64,000 nt of DNA from Chitinasiproducens palmae. GTDB taxonomy: Bacteria > Pseudomonadota > Gammaproteobacteria > Burkholderiales > Burkholderiaceae. The notes under the pieces were generated by a model. It had not been told where the DNA came from. It saw nothing but the letters and a program-made list of their open reading frames with translations, and ran no database searches. A program made the translations under genes and the position numbers. Positions 8,906 through 17,046 of this stretch are shown here, piece after piece. The stretch's first letter is position 1. Every line of letters starts with the position of its first letter. The DNA lies in assembly GCF_900095735.1 (NCBI RefSeq), contig NZ_FNLO01000001.1, positions 132,837 through 196,836 on the forward strand, written 5' to 3'.

Positions 8906-10512
8906 ACCCGCTCCCGGTCGTTGCGACGCATCGCGGTTGCGCCGGCCGAACCGTCGGGACGCCGTTCCAGCGTGGCGTCGGGCGCGCGGCGCGGGGTCGC
9001 TGGTCCGTGCTTGCGCGCGGGGGAAGCCTTGCGCCGCAGCAGATGCCAGATCGCGGCCGCCGGCAACAGCGCGAGGGACGCTACTACCGCATCGAAGCCA
9101 GGACGCGGCCAATAGCCCAGCGTGGCAAGGTCGACGACCGGCAGCAGCGCGAAGGCCAGCGCGCACACCGCGAGTTGTTCGAGCCAAGCGCGCCGAGCCG
9201 GCCGGAGCCATGGATGCAGTGCGCTGAGCGCCCAGCATGCGAAGAACGCGCGCACTTCCCATTCACTGCGTCCGGCGAGCGTCACCGGCAACAGCCGATT
9301 CGCCCATAGGTAGGCCACCATCGACAGCGGCAGACCCACCACGGCGGCGACGTTGAGCGACTCGACAAGACGCGTGCCGAACCGCACGCCGTGCGTGCCG
9401 GCCTTCTTCGCATGCTTCTCGTCCTTCTGACGATGCTTGCGCGCCCACAGAAGGAGGCCGGTCGCGACCATCGCCGCGCCGCCCAGGCCGCTGAAAAAGA
9501 ACAGTACGCGCAGTGGACCACTGGCGAACAGGGCCATGTGAAGACCGTACATCGTGCCGTACGTGGCGGTGGCCGGCCCGGGAACCGGTGCGATGCGGCG
9601 CACCTGCCCGGTTGCGCCGTCGAAGGTGATGGTCTGGCTCTCCCGAGAAATACGGCTCTGACGGTCGCGCGTCATCTTCACCAGCGCCGACGCGTCGCCC
9701 GGATTCTCGACGAAGATCCGGCTGACGGTGCCGTTGCCCCAGATCCGTTCGGCCTGGGTCATCATCGGCCCGATCGGGGCCAGCGTCGCCGGCTTGCCGC
9801 TCGGTTTGTCGACCGGCGCGAAGTCGAACACCTCGCGATTGAACGCCTGCCGGTCGCCGCGATACGCCGCCTGGTAAGGCATTGGCATGTAGAGCGTCAT
9901 CAGCGTCACCAGGCCGGTGTACGTGATCATCAAATGGAACGGCAGCGCCAGCACTGCGCTCGCATTGTGGAAGTCGAGCCAGGAGCGTTGGTCCTTGCGC
10001 GGCCGGAACGTGAAGAAGTCGGTGAAGATCCGCCGGTGCGTGATGACGCCGCTGATCATCGCGATGAACATGATCATCGCGCACACGCCAATGATCCACC
10101 GGCCGATCAGCGGCGAGAAATAGTAGAGCTGGAAGTGGAACGCGTAGAAGAAATCGCCGCCCAATGTGTCGCGCGCCTGCACCGGCTCGCCGGTGGCGGG
10201 GTCGAGCCGCTCGCTCTTGAAGCGGCCCTTGCGTTCCTGGGAGCCGATCCGCACGCGCGCGTCTTCGCGATCAGGCATGTCGATGAACCAGCGCGACGCA
10301 TGCGGCGACGTCTGCGTCAGGCGCGTCAGTGCGCGCTCCAGCGTCTGCTCCGCAGTCGCCTGTCCGATCGGCTCGGGCTGCATCCAGCGCGAGATGTCGT
10401 CGCGATAGTAGGTGGCTGTACCCATCACGAAAATCGTGAACAGCACCCAGCCGACGACAAGCCCGGCCCAGCCATGCAGCCAGGCCATCGATTGACGAAA
10501 ACCGTGTTGCAC
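8902..10512 (-). CDS. PepSY-associated TM protein, iron-uptake linked
   Basis: A 536-residue inner-membrane protein of the PepSY_TM family. The first membrane helix (about 10-33) is followed by a large periplasmic domain, then helices near 140-160, 190-215 and 340-360, matching the PiuB/FoxB-like architecture of siderophore-iron reductases. Histidines that could ligate haem are present near helix ends (for example HGWAGL near residue 14). The C-terminus carries extra helices and a basic tail. It lies between the DUF3649 gene (10 bases upstream) and DUF3325 (four-base overlap), and downstream of a Fur-like box. Confidence 0.85.
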   Translation of the reverse strand: MQHGFRQSMAWLHGWAGLVVGWVLFTIFVMGTATYYRDDISRWMQPEPIGQATAEQTLERALTRLTQTSPHASRWFIDMPDREDARVRIGSQERKGRFKSERLDPATGEPVQARDTLGGDFFYAFHFQLYYFSPLIGRWIIGVCAMIMFIAMISGVITHRRIFTDFFTFRPRKDQRSWLDFHNASAVLALPFHLMITYTGLVTLMTLYMPMPYQAAYRGDRQAFNREVFDFAPVDKPSGKPATLAPIGPMMTQAERIWGNGTVSRIFVENPGDASALVKMTRDRQSRISRESQTITFDGATGQVRRIAPVPGPATATYGTMYGLHMALFASGPLRVLFFFSGLGGAAMVATGLLLWARKHRQKDEKHAKKAGTHGVRFGTRLVESLNVAAVVGLPLSMVAYLWANRLLPVTLAGRSEWEVRAFFACWALSALHPWLRPARRAWLEQLAVCALAFALLPVVDLATLGYWPRPGFDAVVASLALLPAAAIWHLLRRKASPARKHGPATPRRAPDATLERRPDGSAGATAMRRNDRERV

Positions 10513-10521
10513 CGCTTGCTC

Positions 10522-10797
10522 CTAGCGCAGTCCGAGGAAAAGGGCGCCGGCTACCGTGAGCGCCAAGGCCAGGCCTCCAAGGGCGCGCCACAGGTTCCTG
10601 GCGGCGAAGACCCAGATGACGGCGAGGGTGTAGATCGCAAAGGTGGACATCAGCCCGGTCAGCGCGGCTTCCGCGCGGCTGCTCGGCAGCAGAAGGGCGA
10701 TGCAGGCGCCGGCCAGGTTGGCCAGCGCATAACCGCCGACCACGGCGGCGAGAACCCGCGCCAGCACGTTCAGGCGGTAGCGGACTGTGATGACCAT
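10522..10797 (-). CDS. DUF3649 family iron-uptake membrane protein
   Basis: A 91-residue protein with three predicted membrane helices (about 10-32, 44-62 and 68-90), matching DUF3649 'iron uptake' proteins that precede PepSY genes. It is first in the three-gene cassette; the gap to the PepSY gene is only 9 bases. Start ATG 10797 has no clear Shine-Dalgarno. Function is inferred from context only. Confidence 0.75.
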   Translation of the reverse strand: MVITVRYRLNVLARVLAAVVGGYALANLAGACIALLLPSSRAEAALTGLMSTFAIYTLAVIWVFAARNLWRALGGLALALTVAGALFLGLR

Positions 10798-10829
10798 CGA
10801 CGACGCGCGCCGAATGGGCGCCAGTTCAA

Positions 10830-10847
10830 AAATGAGAATTATTAAGG
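10830..10847 (-). promoter_or_regulatory. Probable Fur box
   Basis: The plus strand reads AATGAGAATTATTAAGG inside an A+T-rich pocket that stands out from its G+C-rich surroundings. The left part AATGAGAATTATT is a common form of the Fur/FecI-associated box; the right half is weaker. It sits about 35 bases upstream of the DUF3649 start, which fits iron repression of the membrane cassette. Confidence 0.6.
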
Positions 10848-11041
10848 TTTACCTGCATGCCCGCAAGGTATTTGTCATGTGCGGTAAGACTTGTGCCGGT
10901 GCGGTGCCCTGTGGTGTCGCCGAACGCGCGTTTGGAGTGGCCGCAGTGCGCCGCACGCGCGGCGCTCGCTGATGAAGCCTCGGCTCATCGCGCCGCGGCC
11001 TTCGCTGGCCCGCGCGCGGGCCGAGCCGGAGCGCGCCGACG

Positions 11042-11962
11042 CTATTCGCAGTCGCTGCGCATCTGCGCCTGCGTGATGCTGCTGTTCGGGGGCACGCTGT
11101 GCGTGAGCCACACGTTGCCGCCGATGGTCGAGCCAGCGCCGAGCGTGATGCGTCCAAGGATGGTCGCCCCCGCGTAGATCACGACATCGTCCTCGACGAT
11201 TGGGTGGCGCGCATTGCCTTTCACCAAGGCACCGGTCTCGTCGACCGGGAAGCGCTTCGCACCGAGGGTGACGGCCTGATACAGGCGCACCCGGTTGCCG
11301 ATGATCGCCGTCTCGCCGATCACGACGCCGGTGCCGTGGTCGATGAAGAAGCTCTCGCCGATGTGCGCGCCCGGGTGGATCTCGATACCGGTCGTCGAGT
11401 GCGCGATTTCCGAGATCAACCGCGCCACAAGCGTTGCCCCCAGCTTGTAGAGCCGGTGCGCGATACGGTGATAAGCGACGGCAGTCACGCCCGGATAGAC
11501 CAGCAGAACTTCGGAGATGCTGTTCGCCGCAGGGTCGCCCTGATACGCGGCCCGCAGGTCGCTGACCAGCAGCGCACGGATCGGCACGAGCTGCGCCGCG
11601 AACTCAGCGGCTATCGCGCGGGCGCGCTCGTGGTAGTGCGGATCGGCTTCGTCGGTGCCGTCCAGTGTGCAAAGCAGCGAACGGCGCACCTGTTCGGTCA
11701 GCAACGGCAGCACGCGCGCGAGCGTGTTGCCGACGTAGTAATCGATGTTCGCGTCGTTGAGATCTTCGCGCCCGTGGTGAGTCGGAAACAGGGCGGCGGT
11801 CAGTCCTTCGACCACCTCCGCGATGACCCGCCGCGACGGCAGTTCGCGCACGGCGCCGCGATGTCGAATGTGATGCGTGACTTCGCGGGAGTGACGCAGG
11901 GCGGCGACGATTTCATCGAGCGGCCAGGCTTGGCGCTCGCTAGCTGGGGCTTCGTTCATCAT
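11042..11962 (-). CDS. epsC: Serine O-acetyltransferase (EpsC/CysE type)
   Basis: A 306-residue enzyme that makes O-acetylserine from serine and acetyl-CoA, the first committed step of cysteine synthesis. The N-terminal helical domain (about 1-170) resembles EpsC. The left-handed beta-helix at the C-terminus has hexapeptide repeats with the active-site stretch IDHGTGVVIGETA. The frame is open upstream to 12160, but ATG 11962 (the first of two adjacent Met codons) follows a weak GAGAG and starts at the family's usual position. The C-terminus ends QAQMRSDCE. Apparently monocistronic, divergent from nhaA. Confidence 0.9.
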   Translation of the reverse strand: MMNEAPASERQAWPLDEIVAALRHSREVTHHIRHRGAVRELPSRRVIAEVVEGLTAALFPTHHGREDLNDANIDYYVGNTLARVLPLLTEQVRRSLLCTLDGTDEADPHYHERARAIAAEFAAQLVPIRALLVSDLRAAYQGDPAANSISEVLLVYPGVTAVAYHRIAHRLYKLGATLVARLISEIAHSTTGIEIHPGAHIGESFFIDHGTGVVIGETAIIGNRVRLYQAVTLGAKRFPVDETGALVKGNARHPIVEDDVVIYAGATILGRITLGAGSTIGGNVWLTHSVPPNSSITQAQMRSDCE

Positions 11963-12210
11963 GCTCTCAAGGATTCGGACCACGCGCGCGCTACGGCAGC
12001 ATGCTGCGTACGCTGGCGAGCGGCGTGCGCAAGCCTCGATATTAGCCGGCTTGCGCGGCTCTTGCCGGTAGCGATGCGGCACGCGCGAACTCGGACGGTC
12101 CGCGCCGCTGGTAGGCAAGTCGGTCGAGTCCGTCAAGCGCCTCAAGTCCGTCGAGGACACCGCTGGCTGCCGCGCGCGCGCGCATAGGGCCGCCGCAGCT
12201 TGGCGCGCAG

Positions 12211-12226
12211 TGGCATGCCGCTTGCT
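12211..12226 (+). promoter_or_regulatory. Sigma-54-type -24/-12 element upstream of nhaA
   Basis: TGGCATG, CCGC, TTGCT: GG (12212-12213) and GC (12224-12225) are separated by exactly 10 bases as required for RpoN promoters. Predicted transcription would begin near 12237, 18 bases before the nhaA ATG and before its GGAG. No activator site was identified, so it could be chance. Confidence 0.45.
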
Positions 12227-12254
12227 GCGGCACCGTTAAAACACTGGAGCAACA

Positions 12255-13814
12255 ATGTCCCTTCCCCCGAGGAAACGCGGTCAGGCGGCGGTGCGGGCGC
12301 GTCACTCGACGTTTACGCGCCACATTTCAAGCAAGCTGGCCCCCTTCTTCGCGGTCTCGGAAGTGTCGGGCGGTCCGTTGCTGATTGCGACCGTGCTCGC
12401 GTTGTTGTGGGTGAATTCGCCGTTCGGGCACAGCTATCATCACGTTTGGGAACTCGAACTGGGTGTCCGCTTCGGACATGCGGAGTTGAAAAAGGCGCTT
12501 TCCGAATGGACGCAGGATGCGCTGCTGCCCATCTTCTTCTTCGGCGTCGGCATCGAAGTGAAGCGGGAGGTGGTCAAGGGCCTGCTGTCCGAGCGCAAGA
12601 CGGCCGCCCTGCCGGTGCTGTGCGCGTTGGGCGGCATGTTAGCGCCGGCGTTGATCTATCTGGCGCTCAATCACGGTGGCGAGTTCCGGCACGGTTGGGG
12701 TGCGACGGTGACCACCGACACCGCGTTCGCGCTGGCCCTCGTGGGTATTTTCGGGACCCGCCTGCCTCGCAGCGTTCGCGTACTGTTGCTGGCCTTCGCG
12801 GCGGTCGATGACATCGGCGGCTTGATCGTGATCGCGACGGTTTACACCTCGCACGTGAACTGGATGCTGTTGGGCATCGCTGCCGTGCTCTATCTGGTGA
12901 TCGTCGGCCTGATTCGTCTCGAAATCGTGCCGAGCATGCCGTACGTGTTGCTCGGTCTCGCGATTTGTCTCCTGATCCAGCAGGCCGGCGTGCATCCGAC
13001 CATCGCTGGCGTGGCGCTGGGCGCACTGGTTCCCGTGCAGCCGCGTATGCCGGAACAGCGCTTTGCCGAAGTCGTGCAGGATCAGGTAGACAGCTTCAAA
13101 CGCGCGCACGAACACGCCGAGAACACCGACGACGAGCGGCTCAGGAATACTGCCGCCGACCGGCGCGAGCTGCATCTCGGCCGCCTTTCGGAAACGGCCG
13201 AGGCAACCTATGAACCGGCGATGCGCATCACGCAGGCGATCAACCCCTGGATCAGTTGGGTCGTGCTGCCGCTGTTCGCGATCTCAAATGCCGGCGTCGA
13301 GATGACGGGGGAGGTGATCCACAAGTTCACTACCAACGCGGTGGGCGTCGGCATCGTGGTCGCGCTTGTGCTTGGCAAGCCGCTCGGCATGCTGGCGTTC
13401 GCGTGGCTTGGCATCAAGACGCGGCTCGCGGCCTTGCCGGATCGGATGACGTGGCGAATGCTGGTGGCCATCGGTGTGTCGTCCGGCATCGGCTTCACCC
13501 TCTCGCTGTTCGTCGCGGAACTTGCGTTCCGCGGTGGCGAAGCAGCCAATGAAGCCAAGCTGGGCGTGTTGATTGCGTCGGTGATTGCAGCCGCGCTCGG
13601 CTATGTCGCCTTCTGGTTCGCCGCTCGCCATGCCGAACGGCAGGACCGTCAGGAAGGTCGAGACGAAGACGCTGGGGACGACGCCGTAGCCGACAACAAC
13701 GATGACGTCGACGCGCAGGCAGGGGGACAGAGCAGTGATGGCGGTGCGAGAAACCAGGGCGAGGGCGACGCAAGCGAGAGCGAAGAGGGACGTCTTGCGA
13801 ACCCGATGCGTTGA
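12255..13814 (+). CDS. nhaA: NhaA Na+/H+ antiporter
   Basis: A 519-residue inner-membrane antiporter that exchanges internal Na+ or Li+ for external protons. About 12 hydrophobic segments are seen. The hallmark sites are present: TTDTAFAL (Asp155) and the ion-binding pair Asp185-Asp186 in AVDDIGGL. It is longer than E. coli NhaA (388) because of an N-terminal basic extension, a charged loop near 275-320 (rich in Glu, Asp, Arg), and a hydrophilic, acidic C-terminal tail of about 65 residues. GGAG lies at 12246-12249. Long loops and tails of this kind occur in other beta-proteobacterial NhaA proteins. Confidence 0.94.
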   Translation: MSLPPRKRGQAAVRARHSTFTRHISSKLAPFFAVSEVSGGPLLIATVLALLWVNSPFGHSYHHVWELELGVRFGHAELKKALSEWTQDALLPIFFFGVGIEVKREVVKGLLSERKTAALPVLCALGGMLAPALIYLALNHGGEFRHGWGATVTTDTAFALALVGIFGTRLPRSVRVLLLAFAAVDDIGGLIVIATVYTSHVNWMLLGIAAVLYLVIVGLIRLEIVPSMPYVLLGLAICLLIQQAGVHPTIAGVALGALVPVQPRMPEQRFAEVVQDQVDSFKRAHEHAENTDDERLRNTAADRRELHLGRLSETAEATYEPAMRITQAINPWISWVVLPLFAISNAGVEMTGEVIHKFTTNAVGVGIVVALVLGKPLGMLAFAWLGIKTRLAALPDRMTWRMLVAIGVSSGIGFTLSLFVAELAFRGGEAANEAKLGVLIASVIAAALGYVAFWFAARHAERQDRQEGRDEDAGDDAVADNNDDVDAQAGGQSSDGGARNQGEGDASESEEGRLANPMR

Positions 13815-14114
13815 GTCGGCGCGCAGCGACGCGAGCGCCGTCGGTATCGTTTCGATGGGCACGCCGCGATCGCGCGCCGCGCACTGGCGATGGCCAACGA
13901 CAGGACCACGAAGCGTGAACTACTCGCGAATGCGTTCGCACAGGCACGCGAAACGTCAAATATCCCGGTTTTTCACGTCTTTTCCCGTAGTCGCCGCGAA
14001 TGGACATACGGTAAGATAGGCGCCAACGTAGGTTGACGGCTCCGATTGTGACGCGGATCCGTTACGCGCAAGCGATGTAGTCCGTCACTTTTCCATCCCA
14101 CTGATTAACGATCC
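13815..14114. other. Intergenic region upstream of the HU-like gene
   Basis: Three hundred bases without a convincing gene. Locally lower G+C around 13955-14020 (including TACGGTAAGATAGG) marks the likely promoter area of the HU-like gene, but no clear -35/-10 pair with good spacing was found. Confidence 0.4.
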
Positions 14115-14546
14115 ATGGCCACGACCAAAAAAGCGGCTGCGAAGGCACCGGCAGCGAAGAAACAGACGCAGGCAGCGGCGAAGCCGGCCGCGAAGAGCGC
14201 TCGGGCGGCGAAGCCGGCTGCAGCGGCACTCAAGCCGATCAAGGAATCGTTCACCAAATCGTCCCTCGCGGTGCACATCGCCGAGCAATCCGGCGTCGAG
14301 CCGAAGGCCGTGAAGGCTGTGCTCGCCACGCTCGAGCAAACGATGGTTGCGTCGCTGCACAAGAAGGGCCTGGGCCAGTTCGCGCTGCCCGGCCTGCTGA
14401 AGGTCGACGTGCAGGCAGTGCCCGCAAAGAAGAAGCGCTTCGGCAAGGACCCGTTCACCGGCGAAGAGCGCTGGTTCCCGGCCAAGCCGGCCTCGACGCG
14501 CGTGAAGGTTCGTGCGCTGAAGAAGCTGAAGGACGCAGCACTGTAA
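14115..14546 (+). CDS. HU-family DNA-binding protein with Lys/Ala-rich N-terminal tail
   Basis: A 143-residue nucleoid protein. Residues 1-40 are almost only Lys, Ala, Pro and Thr (AAAKAPAAKK-type repeats), like histone H1 tails. Residues about 44-140 follow the HU fold (SSLAVHIAEQSGVEPKAVKA, then the arm-like region ending in VKVRALKKLKDAA). Such fused HU proteins are common in Burkholderia and relatives. It should bind DNA without strong sequence preference. The gene ends 58 bases before a strong terminator and appears monocistronic. The Shine-Dalgarno is weak. Confidence 0.9.
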   Translation: MATTKKAAAKAPAAKKQTQAAAKPAAKSARAAKPAAAALKPIKESFTKSSLAVHIAEQSGVEPKAVKAVLATLEQTMVASLHKKGLGQFALPGLLKVDVQAVPAKKKRFGKDPFTGEERWFPAKPASTRVKVRALKKLKDAAL

Positions 14547-14604
14547 TACGCGCACGGGCGGTATCCGGCGAGATGGATCGCCGTTTCCGTCGCTGCCCGC
14601 TACG

Positions 14605-14634
14605 AAAACCGCCGCTCTTGCGGCGGTTTTTTTT
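14605..14634 (+). terminator. Rho-independent terminator of the HU-like gene
   Basis: A perfect 11-bp stem, AAAACCGCCGC and GCGGCGGTTTT, encloses a TCTT loop and runs into eight T in total. The A-tract on the left arm could make it work in both directions. Confidence 0.95.
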
Positions 14635-14922
14635 CGTCTGGCGCCGCCGCGTGAACATTGCAGTGTTTGCAAAGGACCGGTTGCCGCGCGGCATGCCGGC
14701 GCGGGGTTGCCGACCTTGCGCTCGGGCCGCAGGCCGACGCGACAGCCCAGCAGCATCGATCATTGCCGACCCGGCACGCGCTGCCGATGGGCTCTAGCGG
14801 TGCCGGAAGTGGCGAGGCGTGAGTCGGCGTGCGTCGCTGCGCTGATACGCGCTGGTAGTCCTTGCAGGGCACGGCTGGCGCGGGCTCGTGCAGGTTGCCT
14901 GACCTCGACGGAGAGTGGCTTG

Positions 14923-15177
14923 ATGGCGCGGAGCCGACTGTTGCTTTCCGCCCCCGTGTTGGTTGTGCTTGTGCGAGCCGTCACTCCGCGTCGCCACGTG
15001 CGGCGCGCCGCGATGGTCACACGCCGCGCTAAGGCAACGATCGAGGCGGCCGTGCCCACGCACGCGCCCGCCACCGCCACCGCCTCCTTTTGGCGTCGCA
15101 TCAAGAAGCGTTCGCCGGGGCTGCCGCGACGCTTCATTGCCGCACATCGTGAGGGCGAGCCGCTGCCGGCCGAGTGA
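14923..15177 (+). CDS. Hypothetical small basic protein
   Basis: A possible 84-residue protein with a hydrophobic N-terminus (LLLSAPVLVVLV) and a very basic remainder (FWRRIKKRSPGLPRRF). GGAGAG at 14910-14915 is well placed before the ATG. I do not recognise it. It is the best candidate in an otherwise empty stretch of 0.9 kb, but G+C-rich DNA often yields such frames by chance. Confidence 0.3.
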   Translation: MARSRLLLSAPVLVVLVRAVTPRRHVRRAAMVTRRAKATIEAAVPTHAPATATASFWRRIKKRSPGLPRRFIAAHREGEPLPAE

Positions 15178-15493
15178 GCGAGCGCATTGCCGACGCGTTG
15201 CCAAACAACGTGCGGCCTCGCGCTTGTCGCGCTGTAGTCGCTATCCTGCGTATGTTGCGCGGGGGTTAACGCCGCCCAGTCGCGCGACAGCTGATGGGAG
15301 TGTCAGGCCCGCCGACGACGGCGTGGCACGCTCCGACTCGAAACGGCGACGGGCATCTCCTCCACGTCGCTCGGCATTCGCGCACCGTTCTCAACCCACC
15401 TCAGCGGCCGGTGCGGGGCCTCACCTGCGACCGTCCGTCCACGCAGCAGCGCGAGGCAGCGCCAGCGCGCACGTCTCACCTTTGATGTTGCGT
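15178..15493. other. Intergenic region, no gene seen
   Basis: About 315 bases of G+C-rich sequence upstream of the prpC control region. No supported gene, RNA gene or repeat was found. Confidence 0.45.
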
Positions 15494-15509
15494 GTTTCAA
15501 TCTTGAAAC
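15494..15509. promoter_or_regulatory. Perfect palindrome, candidate activator site for prpC
   Basis: GTTTCAA, TC, TTGAAAC: 7-bp arms with a 2-bp centre. It lies about 72 bases upstream of the sigma-54-type element, the usual distance for an enhancer-binding protein. PrpR is the expected ligand by analogy with enteric prp operons; no prpR gene is in the window. Confidence 0.55.
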
Positions 15510-15581
15510 CAATGTCGTGCGCCGTGTTTTCGCCGATAGGCAAACCGATGATTCAGAAGCACTATCGCGGGGCGCTCCGAT

Positions 15582-15597
15582 TGGCATAACGCTTGCG
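15582..15597 (+). promoter_or_regulatory. Sigma-54-type promoter of prpC-prpD
   Basis: TGGCATA, ACGC, TTGC, preceded by T: the GG at 15583-15584 and the GC at 15595-15596 are separated by 10 bases, as RpoN needs. Transcription would start near 15608, leaving a 5' leader of about 155 bases. prp operons of enteric bacteria are RpoN- and PrpR-dependent. Confidence 0.65.
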
Positions 15598-15762
15598 CGA
15601 AGCGGCGGGATGGACCACCGCTTCGAGCAGGCGGTCGGGCGACGCCACGCGCTGCAACCAGCCGGGCTCAACGCGCATCGACATTCTTGTGCCGCGGTGC
15701 CGGCGGTCCTGGTTTAGGGCGCCGATGCAGCACACATTCGAATATCTCTTTTAGGGGCGGTT

Positions 15763-16974
15763 ATGAGCGACGACAGCAAGCAGGCCGGCGACCAGGGCGG
15801 TGATCGGGACGGCAAGCCGGGCAGCACTCAAGGTACAGGCGGTTTCAAGCCGAAGAAGTCCGTGGCGTTGTCGGGTGTGCCGGCGGGCAACACTGCGCTC
15901 TGTACGGTGGGGCGCAGCGGCAACGATCTGCATTACCGCGGCTACGACATACTCGACGTCGCCGGACATGCCGCCTTCGAGGAAGTTGCATTTCTGCTTG
16001 TGCACGGTCGGCTGCCGAATCGCGCGGAACTGGATGCGTATTACGTCAAACTGCGAGGGCTGCGCGGTCTGCCTGGCGCCTTGCGCGTCGCCCTGGAACA
16101 GATTCCGGCCAGCGCGCATCCAATGGACGTGATGCGCAGCGGCGTGTCGCTGCTCGGCACGATGCTGCCGGAGAAGGATGATCACAACGCCGCCGGCGCG
16201 CGCGACATCGCCGATCGCCTGATTGCGTCGTTGGGATCGATGCTGCTCTATTGGTATCACTGGTCACACAACGGACGGCGCATCGACGTCGAGACCGACG
16301 ACGAGTCCGTGGGCGCCCACTTCCTGCATCTGCTCCATGGGCGTCCGCCGTCCGAGTCGTGGGTGCAGGCGATGCACACCTCGTTGATTCTCTATGCCGA
16401 GCACGAGTTCAACGCGTCGACGTTCACCGCGCGCGTCATTGCGGGCACCGGGGCCGATCTGTATTCGTCCATCGCCGGCGCGATCGGCGCACTGCGCGGA
16501 CCGAAGCACGGCGGCGCGAACGAAGTCGCTTACGAGATCCAGAGCCGCTATGCGAATGCGGACGAAGCCGAGACGGACATCCGGCGCCGCGTGGACAACA
16601 AGGAGGTGATCATCGGCTTCGGTCACCCGGTGTACACGATCTCCGACCCGCGCAACCAGGTGATCCGCGAAGTGGCACGCTCGCTGTCGGACGAGGCGCG
16701 CGATCCGGCGCTGTTCTCGATCGCCGAGCGTCTGGAAAAGGTGATGTGGGACGCCAAGAAAATGTTTCCGAATCTGGATTGGTACTCGGCGGTCAGCTAT
16801 CAGAAGATGGGCGTTCCTACCGCGATGTTCACTCCGTTGTTCGTGATCGCGCGTACCACTGGCTGGGCGGCCCACGTCATCGAGCAGCGCATCGACAACA
16901 AGATCATCCGGCCCAGCGCGAACTACACTGGGCCGGAAAACCAGACGTTCGTGCCGCTCGCGCAGCGCGGCTGA
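15763..16974 (+). CDS. prpC: PrpC, 2-methylcitrate synthase
   Basis: A 403-residue citrate-synthase-family enzyme that condenses propionyl-CoA with oxaloacetate in the methylcitrate cycle. Catalytic residues are His214 (YAEHEFNAS), His288 (GFGHPVY) and Asp339 (NLDWYSA). The first 30 residues are a Gly/Asp/Lys-rich extension before [12 protein letters not shown]. Length and the adjacent prpD favour 2-methylcitrate synthase over housekeeping citrate synthase. A GGGG sits before the ATG. A repeat starting on its stop codon fills much of the gap to prpD. prpB is not here. Confidence 0.92.
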   Translation: MSDDSKQAGDQGGDRDGKPGSTQGTGGFKPKKSVALSGVPAGNTALCTVGRSGNDLHYRGYDILDVAGHAAFEEVAFLLVHGRLPNRAELDAYYVKLRGLRGLPGALRVALEQIPASAHPMDVMRSGVSLLGTMLPEKDDHNAAGARDIADRLIASLGSMLLYWYHWSHNGRRIDVETDDESVGAHFLHLLHGRPPSESWVQAMHTSLILYAEHEFNASTFTARVIAGTGADLYSSIAGAIGALRGPKHGGANEVAYEIQSRYANADEAETDIRRRVDNKEVIIGFGHPVYTISDPRNQVIREVARSLSDEARDPALFSIAERLEKVMWDAKKMFPNLDWYSAVSYQKMGVPTAMFTPLFVIARTTGWAAHVIEQRIDNKIIRPSANYTGPENQTFVPLAQRG

Positions 16975-17009
16975 ACAGCGCACCTGAAGCAGCGCCCTGA
17001 AGCAGCGCA
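16971..17009. repeat. 13-bp tandem repeat, three copies, spanning the prpC stop
   Basis: CTGAACAGCGCAC, CTGAAGCAGCGCC and CTGAAGCAGCGCA follow one another. The TGA of the first copy is the prpC stop codon (16972-16974). The unit length of 13 places the three TGA triplets in three different frames. Confidence 0.85.
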
Positions 17010-17046
17010 ATCCTCCGATTTCGAATACCACCCAGCGAAAGCAAAG

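Noticed and set aside
10857-11177. Small plus-strand frame between the DUF3649 and serine acetyltransferase genes
   Set aside because: It overlaps the end of epsC antisense, is Arg/Ala-rich and lacks a ribosome site.
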